Origin: Nitrospiraceae bacterium
GTDB lineage: Bacteria > Nitrospirota > Nitrospiria > Nitrospirales > Nitrospiraceae
Assembly: GCA_009692155.1 (NCBI GenBank)
Contig: SHZW01000006.1
Span: forward strand, 1 to 64,000
Direction: 5' to 3'
Length of the DNA: 64,000 nt
Part shown: one piece after another, positions 31,052 to 40,563 of the stretch
How positions within the stretch are numbered: the stretch's first letter is position 1
How the letters are laid out: each line of letters begins with the position of its first letter
Translations under genes and position numbers: made by a program
The notes under the pieces: generated by a model
Database searches by the model: none
What the model saw: the letters and a program-made list of their open reading frames with translations, nothing else
What the model was told of the DNA's origin: nothing

Positions 31052-34000
31052 TTACCGCGTCGACACCGGCACGATCGGCGTCGAAGTCTCCGCTCCGGCG
31101 CGCTTCGAACCAGGTGTCGCACCGCTCAACGACAGGAGCGACTGATCGCCGGCCGGGCGAACCCGCAGATAGCCCCACTGCCCGGACTGGGAGTACGGCA
31201 ACCGCTGGTTGCTCCAGACGTAATCGCCCGCCATCCGATACGGACCACCCGCCGACGGCAGGAACGCGTCGATGGTCTCCGAGCCGGAGAATTCCACGAC
31301 GCTGATCTGATCCGCGCCCCGCATGAAGGGCTCGATGGGCCACTCATGCTTCTCGACGCTGAACATCTGATTCTGCTCGTTGTTCGCACCGAACACGTGG
31401 ATCCGCACAGGATCGCCCGCGTGCGCCTCGATGAGCGGCGTCACTGGATCTTCCGGCTTGTCGGTCTTGCACGGCTGGAACATCTTGCCCAGCGAGCAGC
31501 CCGATTCCTCGCGGAACTTGTACGGCTCCGACCGGTAGTTGACGCCGGTCAGGCCCGCCACGTTCTGCACGTAGGGCATGAAACTGGTGCCGATGATGTT
31601 GTCCTCGTCCTGGAAGAACAGCGCCGCATCGCGGTAGTTCGTCCGATGCTCGTAGCCCTGGAGGGTTCGATCCACGATCACATCGGCCACCCAGGCGTTC
31701 TTGCTAGACACATCCGCGCCTGTCTTCGGATCGCGATACTGGGCGCCCTTCGGCCCGATAATCACGGCGCCGAACAGGCCGTCCCGCGGATTGGTCATCA
31801 CGTTCCCCCAATCCCACACCAGCGAGGAAATCTCGCCCAGCGACGGATCGGCATAATAGGTGTACGTGCGGCTTTCACCCGCGGCGATCGTCTGATCGCC
31901 GCCGTTATTACCCACGTTCGCGCCCAGCGAATCCTTGGGATCGAACGCCAGGGAGATCGCCGAGAATGACGCGCGGCTCTTCTTCATCTTGTTCTTCAGA
32001 TTGACCTTGATACAGTCCCCCGTGTTGACACGCAGGGTCAACGGCATCGGCTGCGCGCCGGTCGCCGCCGCGGACGCATCGCCCTCCAACGCGAAAATCT
32101 TCGCGTCGGGGTTGGTGATCTGGATCTTCCGCTCGAAGTCCACCTCGATGGTGTCCGGCGCCTTCGGGTTGAACTTCATGGACGGATAGTCCATCGCCAC
32201 CACATTGAACGACTTCACCGGCGCACCGGCCGGGCAGACCGGCATGGCGCCGGGGATTTCGTTCCGGCCGCTGTATCCCGCCGGCAGTCTCTGCAGATCC
32301 GGCTGCTCCTTGTCGTGCACCCGGATGATGCCCCAGGCGCCTTCCGAGAATTTCGAGGAGCGCCCGTTGAAGTGAATGTAGTCGCCGGCCTGCGCGCGCG
32401 GCCCGCCCGCCTTCGGCACGACCAGGTCGTACCGCTCGGCGATTCCGATGTGGATCGAGTTCTTGCGGTTCGCATCGCCCGCATAGCGCTCGCTCAGGAA
32501 GGTATGGCCCGAAATGGTCCAGACCATGCTCTCGTTCATGAGCGTATGCAGCAGCCTGAAGACCATCGTGTCGCCCGTGTAGGCGCGCAGCAACGGCGTG
32601 TAGGGATCTCCATGGATCTTGCTGTCGAAGATCTTGGAGCTGTCCGGATTCGTCGCCAACCGCTGCGCAATCGGTCCCGCTCGGAAATTCAATCCGCTGC
32701 CGGTCGTATGCGTGCCGCCATTCAGGAACGGCATCGGCGTCATGTAAATCTTCTCCGGCATCATAAAGGACACGGTCTTACCTGCTTCCAGCGCCACTTC
32801 GATCGGCTGGCCGGGAGGATTCCCGGCCGTCACGATGTTCACCGTGTGCGGCACCGTGTCATGGACCATGACCGACAACTCCCGGAAGCTGCCGTTCACC
32901 GCATGACCCACCGGCTCGACGGTGCGTATGTCCGCCACCGGACCGCTCCGCACTTCCTTGCCGGTCGCCGGATTATGATACGTCGACCCGAACGGCTCGG
33001 CGATGAAGGCCCCGAAGCCACCGTGCGGCCACGTGGTCGCGCCGAAGGCATGGTCGTGCCAGAACACCGTGCCCACGTCCGCATCCACCCAGAACCGCTG
33101 CCGGACGAACTCCACCGTGATGATGTCGTTCGCCGGGTGGTCGTTCTTCAGCGGACGCGTGAGCGTGATGGTATTGCCGTTGATCTCTTTGATCCGGGCG
33201 ACTTCGTTACCCTTCACATTGTCCGCCCCGACCAGCAATTCCGTATTCACATGGAACTGGGCCGCGTTCTTGACTGTGATGCTCTTGGCCCCCTTCTTGG
33301 CCGCCGCCGTGATCGCCGAGTTCATCGGCGCCGGCAGGCCCTTCTTGTTCTTCTTCTCCAGCATCGTGAACGGCCGGACCGACTGTTCGTAGGAGAAGCC
33401 GGTGATCACGCCGTCCGACGACTGGTTGTCGAACTGCAGGAAATGCCAGTGCGTGTTGATCTTGGACGACTGGAAGTTCGTGTAATCGTCGTCGTCCCAC
33501 TCGCTGGTCAGCGTCCAGTCCACGCAGTCATAGATATTGCCACGGACGACCAGCGGATATTTGAGATCGTCGTTGGCCCGGATCGCCGCTTCTTCGTCAT
33601 GCAAGACATAGATCAAGCCGTTCGGATCCACCACGGCCGGCTCCTTGCCCTGCGCCTTGGCCAGCTTGATCGGGAGTTTAATGAAATGGACGTTATAGCT
33701 CTTCCGTCCGGCATTCTCCGGGCACAGGCTCCAGCGCCCACTCTCGCCCGGCTTCGCCTGCTCCAGGCTCGGCTCGCCGTCCTCGTCCCGGGCGATCATC
33801 TCCAGCCATGGCGCGCCGGAGTGCCGCGGGGAGAACATCACCCGCTTGCCGAAGTGCGGCGTCAAGTGCGGCCACGCCACCTTGCCTGTCGCCGGTTCGA
33901 ACGTGATCGGATGCCGCTTGCCCGGATGCGTGGACTTGTACTTGGGATTGTCGATCGTGCTCTCTTTCTCGCTCATCGCGCGGGGGCCTTCCCAGATCCA

Positions 34001-35890
34001 GTCCAGCACCGTCGCATCGTAGGAAACGATCTGCCCCTTCTCGTCGTCCTTGTGGCCCGGCTTGCCCTGTGGCGGCAGCTGCATCTCGACCCAGTCCTTG
34101 ATGTTGATCACGGCCGGATTCGACTTCCAGTTGCTCTTACCCTTGTCCGCGATCTGGAAGGTTTTGCCGAACCAATCCAAGGTCTTGCCGACCAGCTTGT
34201 CTGAAGTCACACCGGACTTGATCCGGCCCTTCCGGTCCGGCAGTTCGCGCAGGTCCGGCATCGTATCGTTGCGCTGGTCTCCAATCTGCATCGTGTTGTA
34301 CACGCGCCAGTAGCCCCACATGCCCGCCACATAATGGTGCGCGACGTGGCAGTGGAACAGGAAGTCGCCTGCCAGCTGCTGGCAGAGACCCGATCCGCAC
34401 TCCGTCTCCAGGTCGAGCGCCTCGGAGGGCCCGATCACTTCAACGTCCACGCGGTCCGTCTTGACGCGGATCACCGGATATTTCACCGGCCCGTTGGTCG
34501 CCGTGGCCCACAAATTCATGTCGTCGATCGCCCGCGGGCTGCGCGGCCAGCGGATGGTGCCGCCGTGCGGATGGTGCGAGTGGAACACTTCCGACCCGCC
34601 GTGCACGAGGCGGAACTTGGCCGGATCGCCCATGTACGAGCGAGGAATCGTCGGGGACGGATCGCCGAAGGTATAGGAACTGTAGCCCATCGACTCGTCC
34701 TCGAAGCCGAAGTACTCGTGCTGCACGTGCATATTATTGATGCCGAACGGCTCGCTGCGGTAGTTGATCGAGCGGCCGGCCGGGCGATAGGCATCCGTCA
34801 GCGGATCGCGCTGCGGGATGAAGTCGCCCTTCTTATTGTTGATCCGGAAGGCTTCGTCGCCGTTCTCGTGGTAGATCAGCACGAACTCGCGGAAATCCGG
34901 GCCGGTCCCGTTCTTGATGATGACCTGCCAGCCACTCCGCGCCGGCGTCGGATCGCCAGTGCCCAGCGGCTCCAGGTACTCCGAGCCCTTCGGTTCCACG
35001 ACGAAGGTACCGAACATGCCCAGCACCGTCAGCTCGCGGTCGTTGCTGAAACTGTGGAACTGCCGGCCGCCCTCTTGAGTCGCCGGGTGGATGTACCATT
35101 CCAGATCGGCCGCCTTGTCCTTGGCGACGATCGAATCCGGGTTGGTCGTCGTCGCCGGCTTGCCGGTTGCTCCGACCACCATACTGGAGCCGTGGATGTG
35201 CAGACTCACATCTTCGCCGCCCTCCAGCTTGTTCTGCAGCTTGATCTTGACGCAGTCGCCCTGGTTGCCGCGGATCACCAGCGGCTGAATCCACTGGGCC
35301 TGCACGCCGGGCAGCACCGCGCCGGGGTCATAGCCTTCCTTATCGCGGGCTTCCGCATTCTTCTTTTCTTCCGCGCGGATCTTGTCGAGATTTTCGGTCA
35401 GCGTGTACATGTAGCCGGGGTAGAAATCCAGCCACTGGTTGAGCGTGATCTCAACATTGATCGCCGACACGTCGTAAGACCGGACCGGGGCGCCAGCCGG
35501 GCAGCGGCCGCCCTGCATGACCGGTTCCTGGCGCGGGTCCGAGACGAGCAGCATGTCCTGCCCGCCGGCCCCATACTGGTGCATCATGGACATATTGTTG
35601 AAGGCGCCGGTCGTGTGCTGCCCCTGGGCGTCCTGCTCCATCTGGCGCATAATGCGCTGATGCTGCATCTCCACCTGGAACGAACGCTCCGCGCGCCCCT
35701 CCTTGGCGTCTTCCACAATGGTCTGGCCCTTGAGTTTCTCGGCCCACTCCGGCGTCTGCTGGGTCATCCCCGTCTGGTGGACGTGGGCTGCCGGCGTCTC
35801 AGCCGAGACCGCCACCGGGAGCATTGCGAATGCGCCGATGGCCAGCCAACTGAACGGGCGGACAACTGAAGAGAAAATGGGGTGTAACAT
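31052..35890 (-). CDS. Giant multicopper oxidase with permuted copper motifs
   Basis: A 1612-aa exported protein: signal peptide (about 1-30) and three large two-cupredoxin units (about 130-530, 730-1190, 1220-1580). Copper motifs in order: HIH (231-233), HSHHPH (437-442), HCHVAHHYVAGM (513-524; type 1 plus type 3 ligands), HWH (814-816), HDH (945-947). The two late trinuclear motifs come first and the two early ones come after, a permuted order as I recall for MnxG/McoA-type manganese oxidases, which are of similar size. Unit 3 has lost its ligands. Substrate unknown: Mn(II), Fe(II), Cu(I) or other. ATG at 35890 with perfect AGGAGG. Confidence 0.88.
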   Translation of the reverse strand: MLHPIFSSVVRPFSWLAIGAFAMLPVAVSAETPAAHVHQTGMTQQTPEWAEKLKGQTIVEDAKEGRAERSFQVEMQHQRIMRQMEQDAQGQHTTGAFNNMSMMHQYGAGGQDMLLVSDPRQEPVMQGGRCPAGAPVRSYDVSAINVEITLNQWLDFYPGYMYTLTENLDKIRAEEKKNAEARDKEGYDPGAVLPGVQAQWIQPLVIRGNQGDCVKIKLQNKLEGGEDVSLHIHGSSMVVGATGKPATTTNPDSIVAKDKAADLEWYIHPATQEGGRQFHSFSNDRELTVLGMFGTFVVEPKGSEYLEPLGTGDPTPARSGWQVIIKNGTGPDFREFVLIYHENGDEAFRINNKKGDFIPQRDPLTDAYRPAGRSINYRSEPFGINNMHVQHEYFGFEDESMGYSSYTFGDPSPTIPRSYMGDPAKFRLVHGGSEVFHSHHPHGGTIRWPRSPRAIDDMNLWATATNGPVKYPVIRVKTDRVDVEVIGPSEALDLETECGSGLCQQLAGDFLFHCHVAHHYVAGMWGYWRVYNTMQIGDQRNDTMPDLRELPDRKGRIKSGVTSDKLVGKTLDWFGKTFQIADKGKSNWKSNPAVINIKDWVEMQLPPQGKPGHKDDEKGQIVSYDATVLDWIWEGPRAMSEKESTIDNPKYKSTHPGKRHPITFEPATGKVAWPHLTPHFGKRVMFSPRHSGAPWLEMIARDEDGEPSLEQAKPGESGRWSLCPENAGRKSYNVHFIKLPIKLAKAQGKEPAVVDPNGLIYVLHDEEAAIRANDDLKYPLVVRGNIYDCVDWTLTSEWDDDDYTNFQSSKINTHWHFLQFDNQSSDGVITGFSYEQSVRPFTMLEKKNKKGLPAPMNSAITAAAKKGAKSITVKNAAQFHVNTELLVGADNVKGNEVARIKEINGNTITLTRPLKNDHPANDIITVEFVRQRFWVDADVGTVFWHDHAFGATTWPHGGFGAFIAEPFGSTYHNPATGKEVRSGPVADIRTVEPVGHAVNGSFRELSVMVHDTVPHTVNIVTAGNPPGQPIEVALEAGKTVSFMMPEKIYMTPMPFLNGGTHTTGSGLNFRAGPIAQRLATNPDSSKIFDSKIHGDPYTPLLRAYTGDTMVFRLLHTLMNESMVWTISGHTFLSERYAGDANRKNSIHIGIAERYDLVVPKAGGPRAQAGDYIHFNGRSSKFSEGAWGIIRVHDKEQPDLQRLPAGYSGRNEIPGAMPVCPAGAPVKSFNVVAMDYPSMKFNPKAPDTIEVDFERKIQITNPDAKIFALEGDASAAATGAQPMPLTLRVNTGDCIKVNLKNKMKKSRASFSAISLAFDPKDSLGANVGNNGGDQTIAAGESRTYTYYADPSLGEISSLVWDWGNVMTNPRDGLFGAVIIGPKGAQYRDPKTGADVSSKNAWVADVIVDRTLQGYEHRTNYRDAALFFQDEDNIIGTSFMPYVQNVAGLTGVNYRSEPYKFREESGCSLGKMFQPCKTDKPEDPVTPLIEAHAGDPVRIHVFGANNEQNQMFSVEKHEWPIEPFMRGADQISVVEFSGSETIDAFLPSAGGPYRMAGDYVWSNQRLPYSQSGQWGYLRVRPAGDQSLLSLSGATPGSKRAGAETSTPIVPVSTR

Positions 35891-36048
35891 GGGACGGCCT
35901 CCTTGAAATGGAAATGACATGGCAAGCTCTGTGAATCAGTTATGTGGTTACAGGATGGACACTGGCGGGAACACTACCCGGCCTGTGACACGTAACCGCG
36001 ACAACCCTCCAAACAACATTTTGATAAATATAGAATAAAAACGGCCCT

Positions 36049-36077
36049 ACGATACTCAAGTCGCCAAACCATGTCAA
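36049..36077 (-). promoter_or_regulatory. Sigma70 promoter of the multicopper oxidase
   Basis: On the minus strand, TTGACA (36072-36077), exactly 17 nt, then TATCGT (36049-36054). Transcription would start near 36042, leaving a ~150-nt leader before the ATG at 35890. The gap 35891-36174 also separates it from the divergent kimA, for which I see no convincing promoter. Confidence 0.5.
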
Positions 36078-36174
36078 CCCCTTTGGGACCCATTTTGAGA
36101 ACGAAACGGTCGCGTGACGGCACCGCGCAAAGAACCTTCTCGCGAGACCCGATCTTATGCCATAATGGGTACCC

Positions 36175-37995
36175 ATGTTCCTCAAGCGTCTGCTCCTCGG
36201 GTCTCCCCTCAAAACCGCACAAGCCGCGCACGAACGGTTATCCAAGCGTTACGCACTGGCCGTCTTCTCTTCCGACGCCCTCTCCTCAGTCGCCTACGCG
36301 ACGGAGGAAATCCTGCTGGTCCTGATCCTGGTCGGGACCGCCGCCCTGAGCTATTCCATTCCGGTCAGCATCGCCATCGTGCTCCTGCTGACGATCCTCA
36401 CGCTGTCGTATCAGCAAATCATCTACGAATACCCGGCCGGCGGCGGCGCCTACACCGTCTCCAAGGCCAATCTCGGAATTTGGCCGGGCCTCACAGCCGC
36501 CGCCGCCCTCATGATCGATTACGTGCTCACGGTCGCGGTCAGCGTCGCGGCCGGCGTGACCGCTCTGACCTCGGCGGTACCGGAACTGCTCCCACACCGC
36601 GTCGCAATAGGGCTCGCCACCATTATTCTGATCCTGGTTATGAACCTGCGCGGGGTCCGGGAATCCGGCAAGTTTTTCGCGACCCCGACCTACATCTTCA
36701 TCGGCTCACTCTTCTTCATGCTGGGCATGGGGGCCATGCGGATCATGAACGGGCAGCCGGCGGAGGCCATCGCGTGCCAGCCCGTCGTCGCAGAGACGAC
36801 GGAAGCGCTCACGCTCCTGGTGCTGCTCCGCGCCTTTTCGTCCGGCTGCACGGCGCTCACCGGCGTGGAAGTCATTTCCAACGGCGTCTCGGCCTTCAGA
36901 AAACCGGAACCCCGCAACGCCTCGCTCACCATGGCCGGCATGGCGATCATCCTGGGCACGATGTTCATCGGCATCAGCGCGATGGCGCATCATCTGCGTC
37001 TGACGCCCTGTACCGACGAAACCGTCGTTTCGCAGATCGCCCGCGCCACCTTCGGCACCGACTTCATGTACTACCTCATCCAGATTTCGACGATGTTGAT
37101 TTTGTTCCTGGCCGCCAATAGCGCCTACAACGGGTTCCCACGTTTGGCGTCGTTGCTTGCGAAGGACAGCTACATGCCGCACCAGATGGCGCTGATGGGC
37201 GACCGGCTCGTGTTCTCCAACGGCATCGTCTTCCTTGGCGCCTTTTCCTGCTTCCTGATCTGGTTCTTCGACGGCGACACGCACGCCCTGATCCCGCTCT
37301 ACGCCGTCGGCGTGTTTTTATCGTTCACGCTGGCGCAGGCCGGCATGGTGAATCGCTGGCTGGCCAAGAAGGGCCCGCACTGGAGAAAGAAGCTCACGAT
37401 CAACAGCGTCGGCGCCGTCACCACCGGCATTGCGACGTTGATCATCGGCAGCACCAAGTTCATGCACGGCGCATGGATCGTCGTGGCGTTGCTGCCGCTG
37501 ATCATGCTGTGGTTCCGTTCCATCCACGCGCATTATGAGGCGGTGGACGAGCAGATCACGCTCTCGCGCGACCACCGGCCTCCGCAGCCTCGCAAGAACA
37601 CCGTCATCGTCCCGATCAGCGGCGTGAACTGGGCGGTCATCCGCGCCCTGGACTACGCGCGCGGCCGGTCGGCGGACATTCGCGCCGTGCTCGTGGACAT
37701 CGAACCGGAACAATCCGCCAAGATCGAAATGCAATGGGCCCAGTGGGGCTGCGGGGTCCAACTGGTCGTCCTCCCGTCGCCCTACCGCTCGGTGCTGATC
37801 ACGCTGCTCGATTACATCGAAGACACGCTGGAGAAGGACCCGCACAGCTGGGTGACCGTGGTCATCCCGGAAATTCTCCCCGCCAGGTGGTGGCAGAATA
37901 TTCTGCACAACCAGCGCGCGCTCATGCTGAAAGGCGCGCTGCTGTTCAAGGATCGGGTGGTCCTCACGGACGTGCCGTTCCACCTGGAGCGTTAG
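36175..37995 (+). CDS. kimA: KimA-type potassium transporter (APC superfamily)
   Basis: A 606-aa protein matching the Bacillus KimA (YdaO) layout: LFSSDALSSVAYATEEIL-like entry helix, YPAGGGAYTVSKANLG, VDYxLTVAVS, AFSSGCTALTGVE, about 12 TM helices to residue ~450, then a cytoplasmic USP-like domain (VIVPISGVNWAVIRALDYAR...) ending LTDVPFHLER. KimA is a high-affinity proton-coupled K+ importer controlled by c-di-AMP in Bacillus. No c-di-AMP riboswitch is recognisable upstream here. Divergent from the multicopper oxidase. Confidence 0.85.
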   Translation: MFLKRLLLGSPLKTAQAAHERLSKRYALAVFSSDALSSVAYATEEILLVLILVGTAALSYSIPVSIAIVLLLTILTLSYQQIIYEYPAGGGAYTVSKANLGIWPGLTAAAALMIDYVLTVAVSVAAGVTALTSAVPELLPHRVAIGLATIILILVMNLRGVRESGKFFATPTYIFIGSLFFMLGMGAMRIMNGQPAEAIACQPVVAETTEALTLLVLLRAFSSGCTALTGVEVISNGVSAFRKPEPRNASLTMAGMAIILGTMFIGISAMAHHLRLTPCTDETVVSQIARATFGTDFMYYLIQISTMLILFLAANSAYNGFPRLASLLAKDSYMPHQMALMGDRLVFSNGIVFLGAFSCFLIWFFDGDTHALIPLYAVGVFLSFTLAQAGMVNRWLAKKGPHWRKKLTINSVGAVTTGIATLIIGSTKFMHGAWIVVALLPLIMLWFRSIHAHYEAVDEQITLSRDHRPPQPRKNTVIVPISGVNWAVIRALDYARGRSADIRAVLVDIEPEQSAKIEMQWAQWGCGVQLVVLPSPYRSVLITLLDYIEDTLEKDPHSWVTVVIPEILPARWWQNILHNQRALMLKGALLFKDRVVLTDVPFHLER

Positions 37996-37997
37996 CG

Positions 37998-39119
37998 ATG
38001 ATAAGTGAAAAGTTAAAAGTGAAAAGTGAAAAGTGGGTGCCGGCCCTTTGTCTTTTTACTTTTTCCTTTTTCCTCATGCTGGCCTCGCAGCCGGCCTTGG
38101 CGTTCAAAATTCTTGAGCCGGCTGAAAATGCTGCGCTGAAAGCCGGGCAGCCGGTCACCGTTAAGGCGGACGTGGGACGGGAAGCGGGCATCGTCAGCGT
38201 GAAATATTTCTGGTACCACGAGATGGACGAGACGCTCGTCGAGCAGGACGAGGCCAAGGGCGGGTCGGACAAAGGGGGCATGCACCTGGTCGAAAAGTAC
38301 TGGCAGAAAGACTTTGTCTACGGCGGCAGCGTGGTGGCGGTTGCCGCGCTCGTCGCCACGGTGGACAGCAAGCCGCCGTATGGCGGCCCGCTCATGGTCC
38401 CGAAAGCAGCCATCGGCACGGTACGTTTGCTGGCCGTCGCGGAAATCTCTCGCGGCCGGCTCGGCTCACGCACCGTGTTTGATGAAATTCTCTTACAAGT
38501 CGACCCGGGCGCCGAACTGACGAGCATCGACTTTGAAACCGACAAACCGCTGCGCCTGGGCCGTGCCGGCCAGGCGGCCACCTACGGGCAGATTGATTCG
38601 CTCGGCAAGACCTTCGAGTTGCCGGTGGTCGGCTCCTTCGCCGACGGTGTCGAGCGGCCGATCAACTCCCCCTCCACCGGATCGCAGTACACCTCGTCCA
38701 ACGACAAGGCGATCAAAGTCCTCTCCGAGGGTCTTCTCCAGATCGCCGGCAACGGCAAGACCGTGCTGACCGTGGCCAACCGAGGCAAACAGGCGTCGCT
38801 GGATGTCTCCGTTGAAGTCAACACCGAACCCAACGAGGTGCCCATCGCCGATGCCGGCCCAAACAAAAACGTGAAGGCCGGCACGAAAGTGAAGCTCGGT
38901 GGTTTGAAGAGCCGCGATCCGGAAGGCGAAGCGCTGTTCTATCAGTGGAGCCAGATCCGTGGCAGCAAGATCGCCCTGCTGGATTTGAACATGGCCGAAG
39001 CGTCGTTCCTCGCCCCGCAGGTGTCCGAAAAACGGCTGTATCGGTTCAAACTGCGCGTGACGGATAAAAAGGGTGCGGATTCGGCGCCGGCATATGTTGA
39101 CGTTATAGTAGAACCTTAG
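37998..39119 (+). CDS. Exported protein with Ig-like/PKD domain
   Basis: A 373-aa protein, ATG two bases after the kimA stop. Signal peptide about residues 1-34, ending QPALAF. Beta-rich domains follow: an N-terminal FKILEPAENAALKAGQPVTVKADVG (bacterial Ig-like), a middle domain, and a C-terminal PKD-like unit (PIADAGPNKNVKAGTKVKLGG...YQWSQIRG). Odd: the first ~25 codons are made of heptamer repeats, and the right repeat arm encodes the hydrophobic core of the signal peptide. The 3' end overlaps the convergent gene at 39103 by 17 bp. Function unknown. Confidence 0.8.
   Translation: MISEKLKVKSEKWVPALCLFTFSFFLMLASQPALAFKILEPAENAALKAGQPVTVKADVGREAGIVSVKYFWYHEMDETLVEQDEAKGGSDKGGMHLVEKYWQKDFVYGGSVVAVAALVATVDSKPPYGGPLMVPKAAIGTVRLLAVAEISRGRLGSRTVFDEILLQVDPGAELTSIDFETDKPLRLGRAGQAATYGQIDSLGKTFELPVVGSFADGVERPINSPSTGSQYTSSNDKAIKVLSEGLLQIAGNGKTVLTVANRGKQASLDVSVEVNTEPNEVPIADAGPNKNVKAGTKVKLGGLKSRDPEGEALFYQWSQIRGSKIALLDLNMAEASFLAPQVSEKRLYRFKLRVTDKKGADSAPAYVDVIVEP
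38003..38073. repeat. Heptamer-repeat element 2 (aagtgaa / tttttcc units), inside a signal peptide
   Basis: Five phased units on the left (aagtgaa, aagttaa, aagtgaa, aagtgaa, aagtggg) and four on the right (ctttgtc, tttttac, tttttcc, tttttcc). The arms are purine- and pyrimidine-rich complements. Both lie in the 5' end of the exported Ig-like protein gene and are translated. Confidence 0.85.
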
Positions 39120-40563
39120 CAGAGCCGTACGTTTCCCCCGCCGTTGTCAGTTCCTTCCGATGTCGCTTGAGTTCCGATCCATAGCGTGACTTCAACACTG
39201 CCGCCTCGAACAGCGCGATTCGCTTCCCGACATTGTCAATCTCGCGTTTGAGTGAACTGACCAGGCCCCACCCTGCCGGAGTGAGCCAGCCGAGTTTGCG
39301 CGCATGCGCCAAATCCTTGAGTGAATAGCGGACGGATTCGACTTCTTCGAGGCAACGAAACCGCGCGCGGAGGAGTTGATGATCGGTCAGGATTGCCCCA
39401 CCTCTAGCCTCTCGCCCCTTGCCCCTCGCCTCGAACGACGAAAGTCGTTCGAAGAGAATTGCACCCATTGTAAATGTAAACGTCGCGTGGAGGATGCCGC
39501 GCAGGGGACGGAGGCTGCGGCGCCAGGGAGAATAGAAAATTTCCTGATTCCGGTCCTTGTGATAGAGCACCGCCTGCCGCAGCAGCAGATTCAAATGATG
39601 GTGACTGTTTTCGTGGATCAGGTCGTCAATCAGGTCGAGGTCGTCCCGGTCGAAGCAATTGATAAAGGAGAGGCCGGGCCGGTGCCGGTAGCTGAAGCTG
39701 ACGACGCCCTTGGCTTTGAGCGGCACAATCCGGTTGGTCAGATGCGCGAGGTTTCGATAGCCTTCGGGCCAGGCCTGCTCGATCACCATGCGCGCCCGTT
39801 GGATCCGTTCAGCGGCATTGCCCCTTGTCGGCACGATACGGGCAGGTGTTTTATCCTTCCTATATATAATGGTGGGGCTGAGGGCCAGGCCGCAGGGCCA
39901 GCGTGGCCCCGGATGCTTGAGCCATTGCGTAGGCACCACCTGGCCGTGCGTGAGTTCGACCCGCGCTCCCTCCAAACCAATGGCGACCCAACCGGATAGC
40001 TCGGCCCGCTCGAAATTGGGGGCCAGATCGAACGGCGCAAGTTTTCCCCGCCGCTTGTGTTGCTCGAACCACGACGAAGGCAGGCCCAGCACCAGGAACA
40101 TGGATTCCTGCGTGACGTTCCGGGCCAGGCGGACGCAGAACGTCGAGAGACGAGTGGGCAGTTTGGTCGACTCCGGTTTCCGGTTCGGGAACAACTCGTC
40201 CAGATACGTGTGTTCGTAGAACTGCTCGTCGCAGGTGGCGAGGAAGGATTCGGCGAAGCCGGCGCGGGATCGTTCCCGTTTCAACTGCTGCTGCACATCC
40301 AGAAAATAGACGAGATCGTTCAGCTCTTCGATCCAGCCGACGACTTTCCAGTGCGAGAAGTGCTCCGGCTTGAGCGCCTGGCCGACGGCTCGGAAATAGT
40401 CAGGGGCAAGGTGAAGGGAACGTGCTTGGTCCCGATATCGCTTGTCGAGCTCGTCGCAGAGATCGAACAGGAGCCCGCGCATGGAGGCGCGAAACCGGCT
40501 CTGCAGGGCCGCGAGCGCAGAATCGTCAAACAGCGGAAGTGAGTTAGAGCGTTCCAGCGCCAC
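39103..40563 (-). CDS. HExxH-motif protein (putative peptide-modifying family)
   Basis: A 486-aa cytosolic protein. The segment LIDDLIHENSHHHLNLLL (about 318-335) contains HExxH, followed by EIFYSPWRRSLRPLRGILH. This resembles the HExxH domain proteins proposed to modify peptides (aKG-HExxH type); assignment rests on motif only. The region ELARGKGREARG near residue 383 is encoded by heptamer repeats. No precursor peptide or transporter for a RiPP cluster is visible nearby. The start is GTG at 40563, overlapping the 3' end of the nuclease gene by 20 bp. Confidence 0.68.
   Translation of the reverse strand: MALERSNSLPLFDDSALAALQSRFRASMRGLLFDLCDELDKRYRDQARSLHLAPDYFRAVGQALKPEHFSHWKVVGWIEELNDLVYFLDVQQQLKRERSRAGFAESFLATCDEQFYEHTYLDELFPNRKPESTKLPTRLSTFCVRLARNVTQESMFLVLGLPSSWFEQHKRRGKLAPFDLAPNFERAELSGWVAIGLEGARVELTHGQVVPTQWLKHPGPRWPCGLALSPTIIYRKDKTPARIVPTRGNAAERIQRARMVIEQAWPEGYRNLAHLTNRIVPLKAKGVVSFSYRHRPGLSFINCFDRDDLDLIDDLIHENSHHHLNLLLRQAVLYHKDRNQEIFYSPWRRSLRPLRGILHATFTFTMGAILFERLSSFEARGKGREARGGAILTDHQLLRARFRCLEEVESVRYSLKDLAHARKLGWLTPAGWGLVSSLKREIDNVGKRIALFEAAVLKSRYGSELKRHRKELTTAGETYGSAKVLL
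39399..39452. repeat. Heptamer-repeat element 3 plus hairpin, inside a gene
   Basis: Five phased units cacctct, agcctct, cgcccct, tgcccct, cgcctcg (39399-39433), followed at once by a perfect 9-bp hairpin with GAAA loop (39431-39452). It lies in frame within the HExxH gene and encodes a Gly/Arg/Glu-rich linker. Confidence 0.75.

Noticed and set aside
36078-36174. c-di-AMP (ydaO) riboswitch before kimA
   Set aside because: The available leader is under 100 nt and lacks the conserved elements I would expect; the region is simple divergent promoter DNA.
37734-39119. Longer frame for the Ig-like protein starting inside kimA
   Set aside because: The first 88 residues are a shadow of kimA; the ATG at 37998 begins a signal peptide right after the kimA stop.
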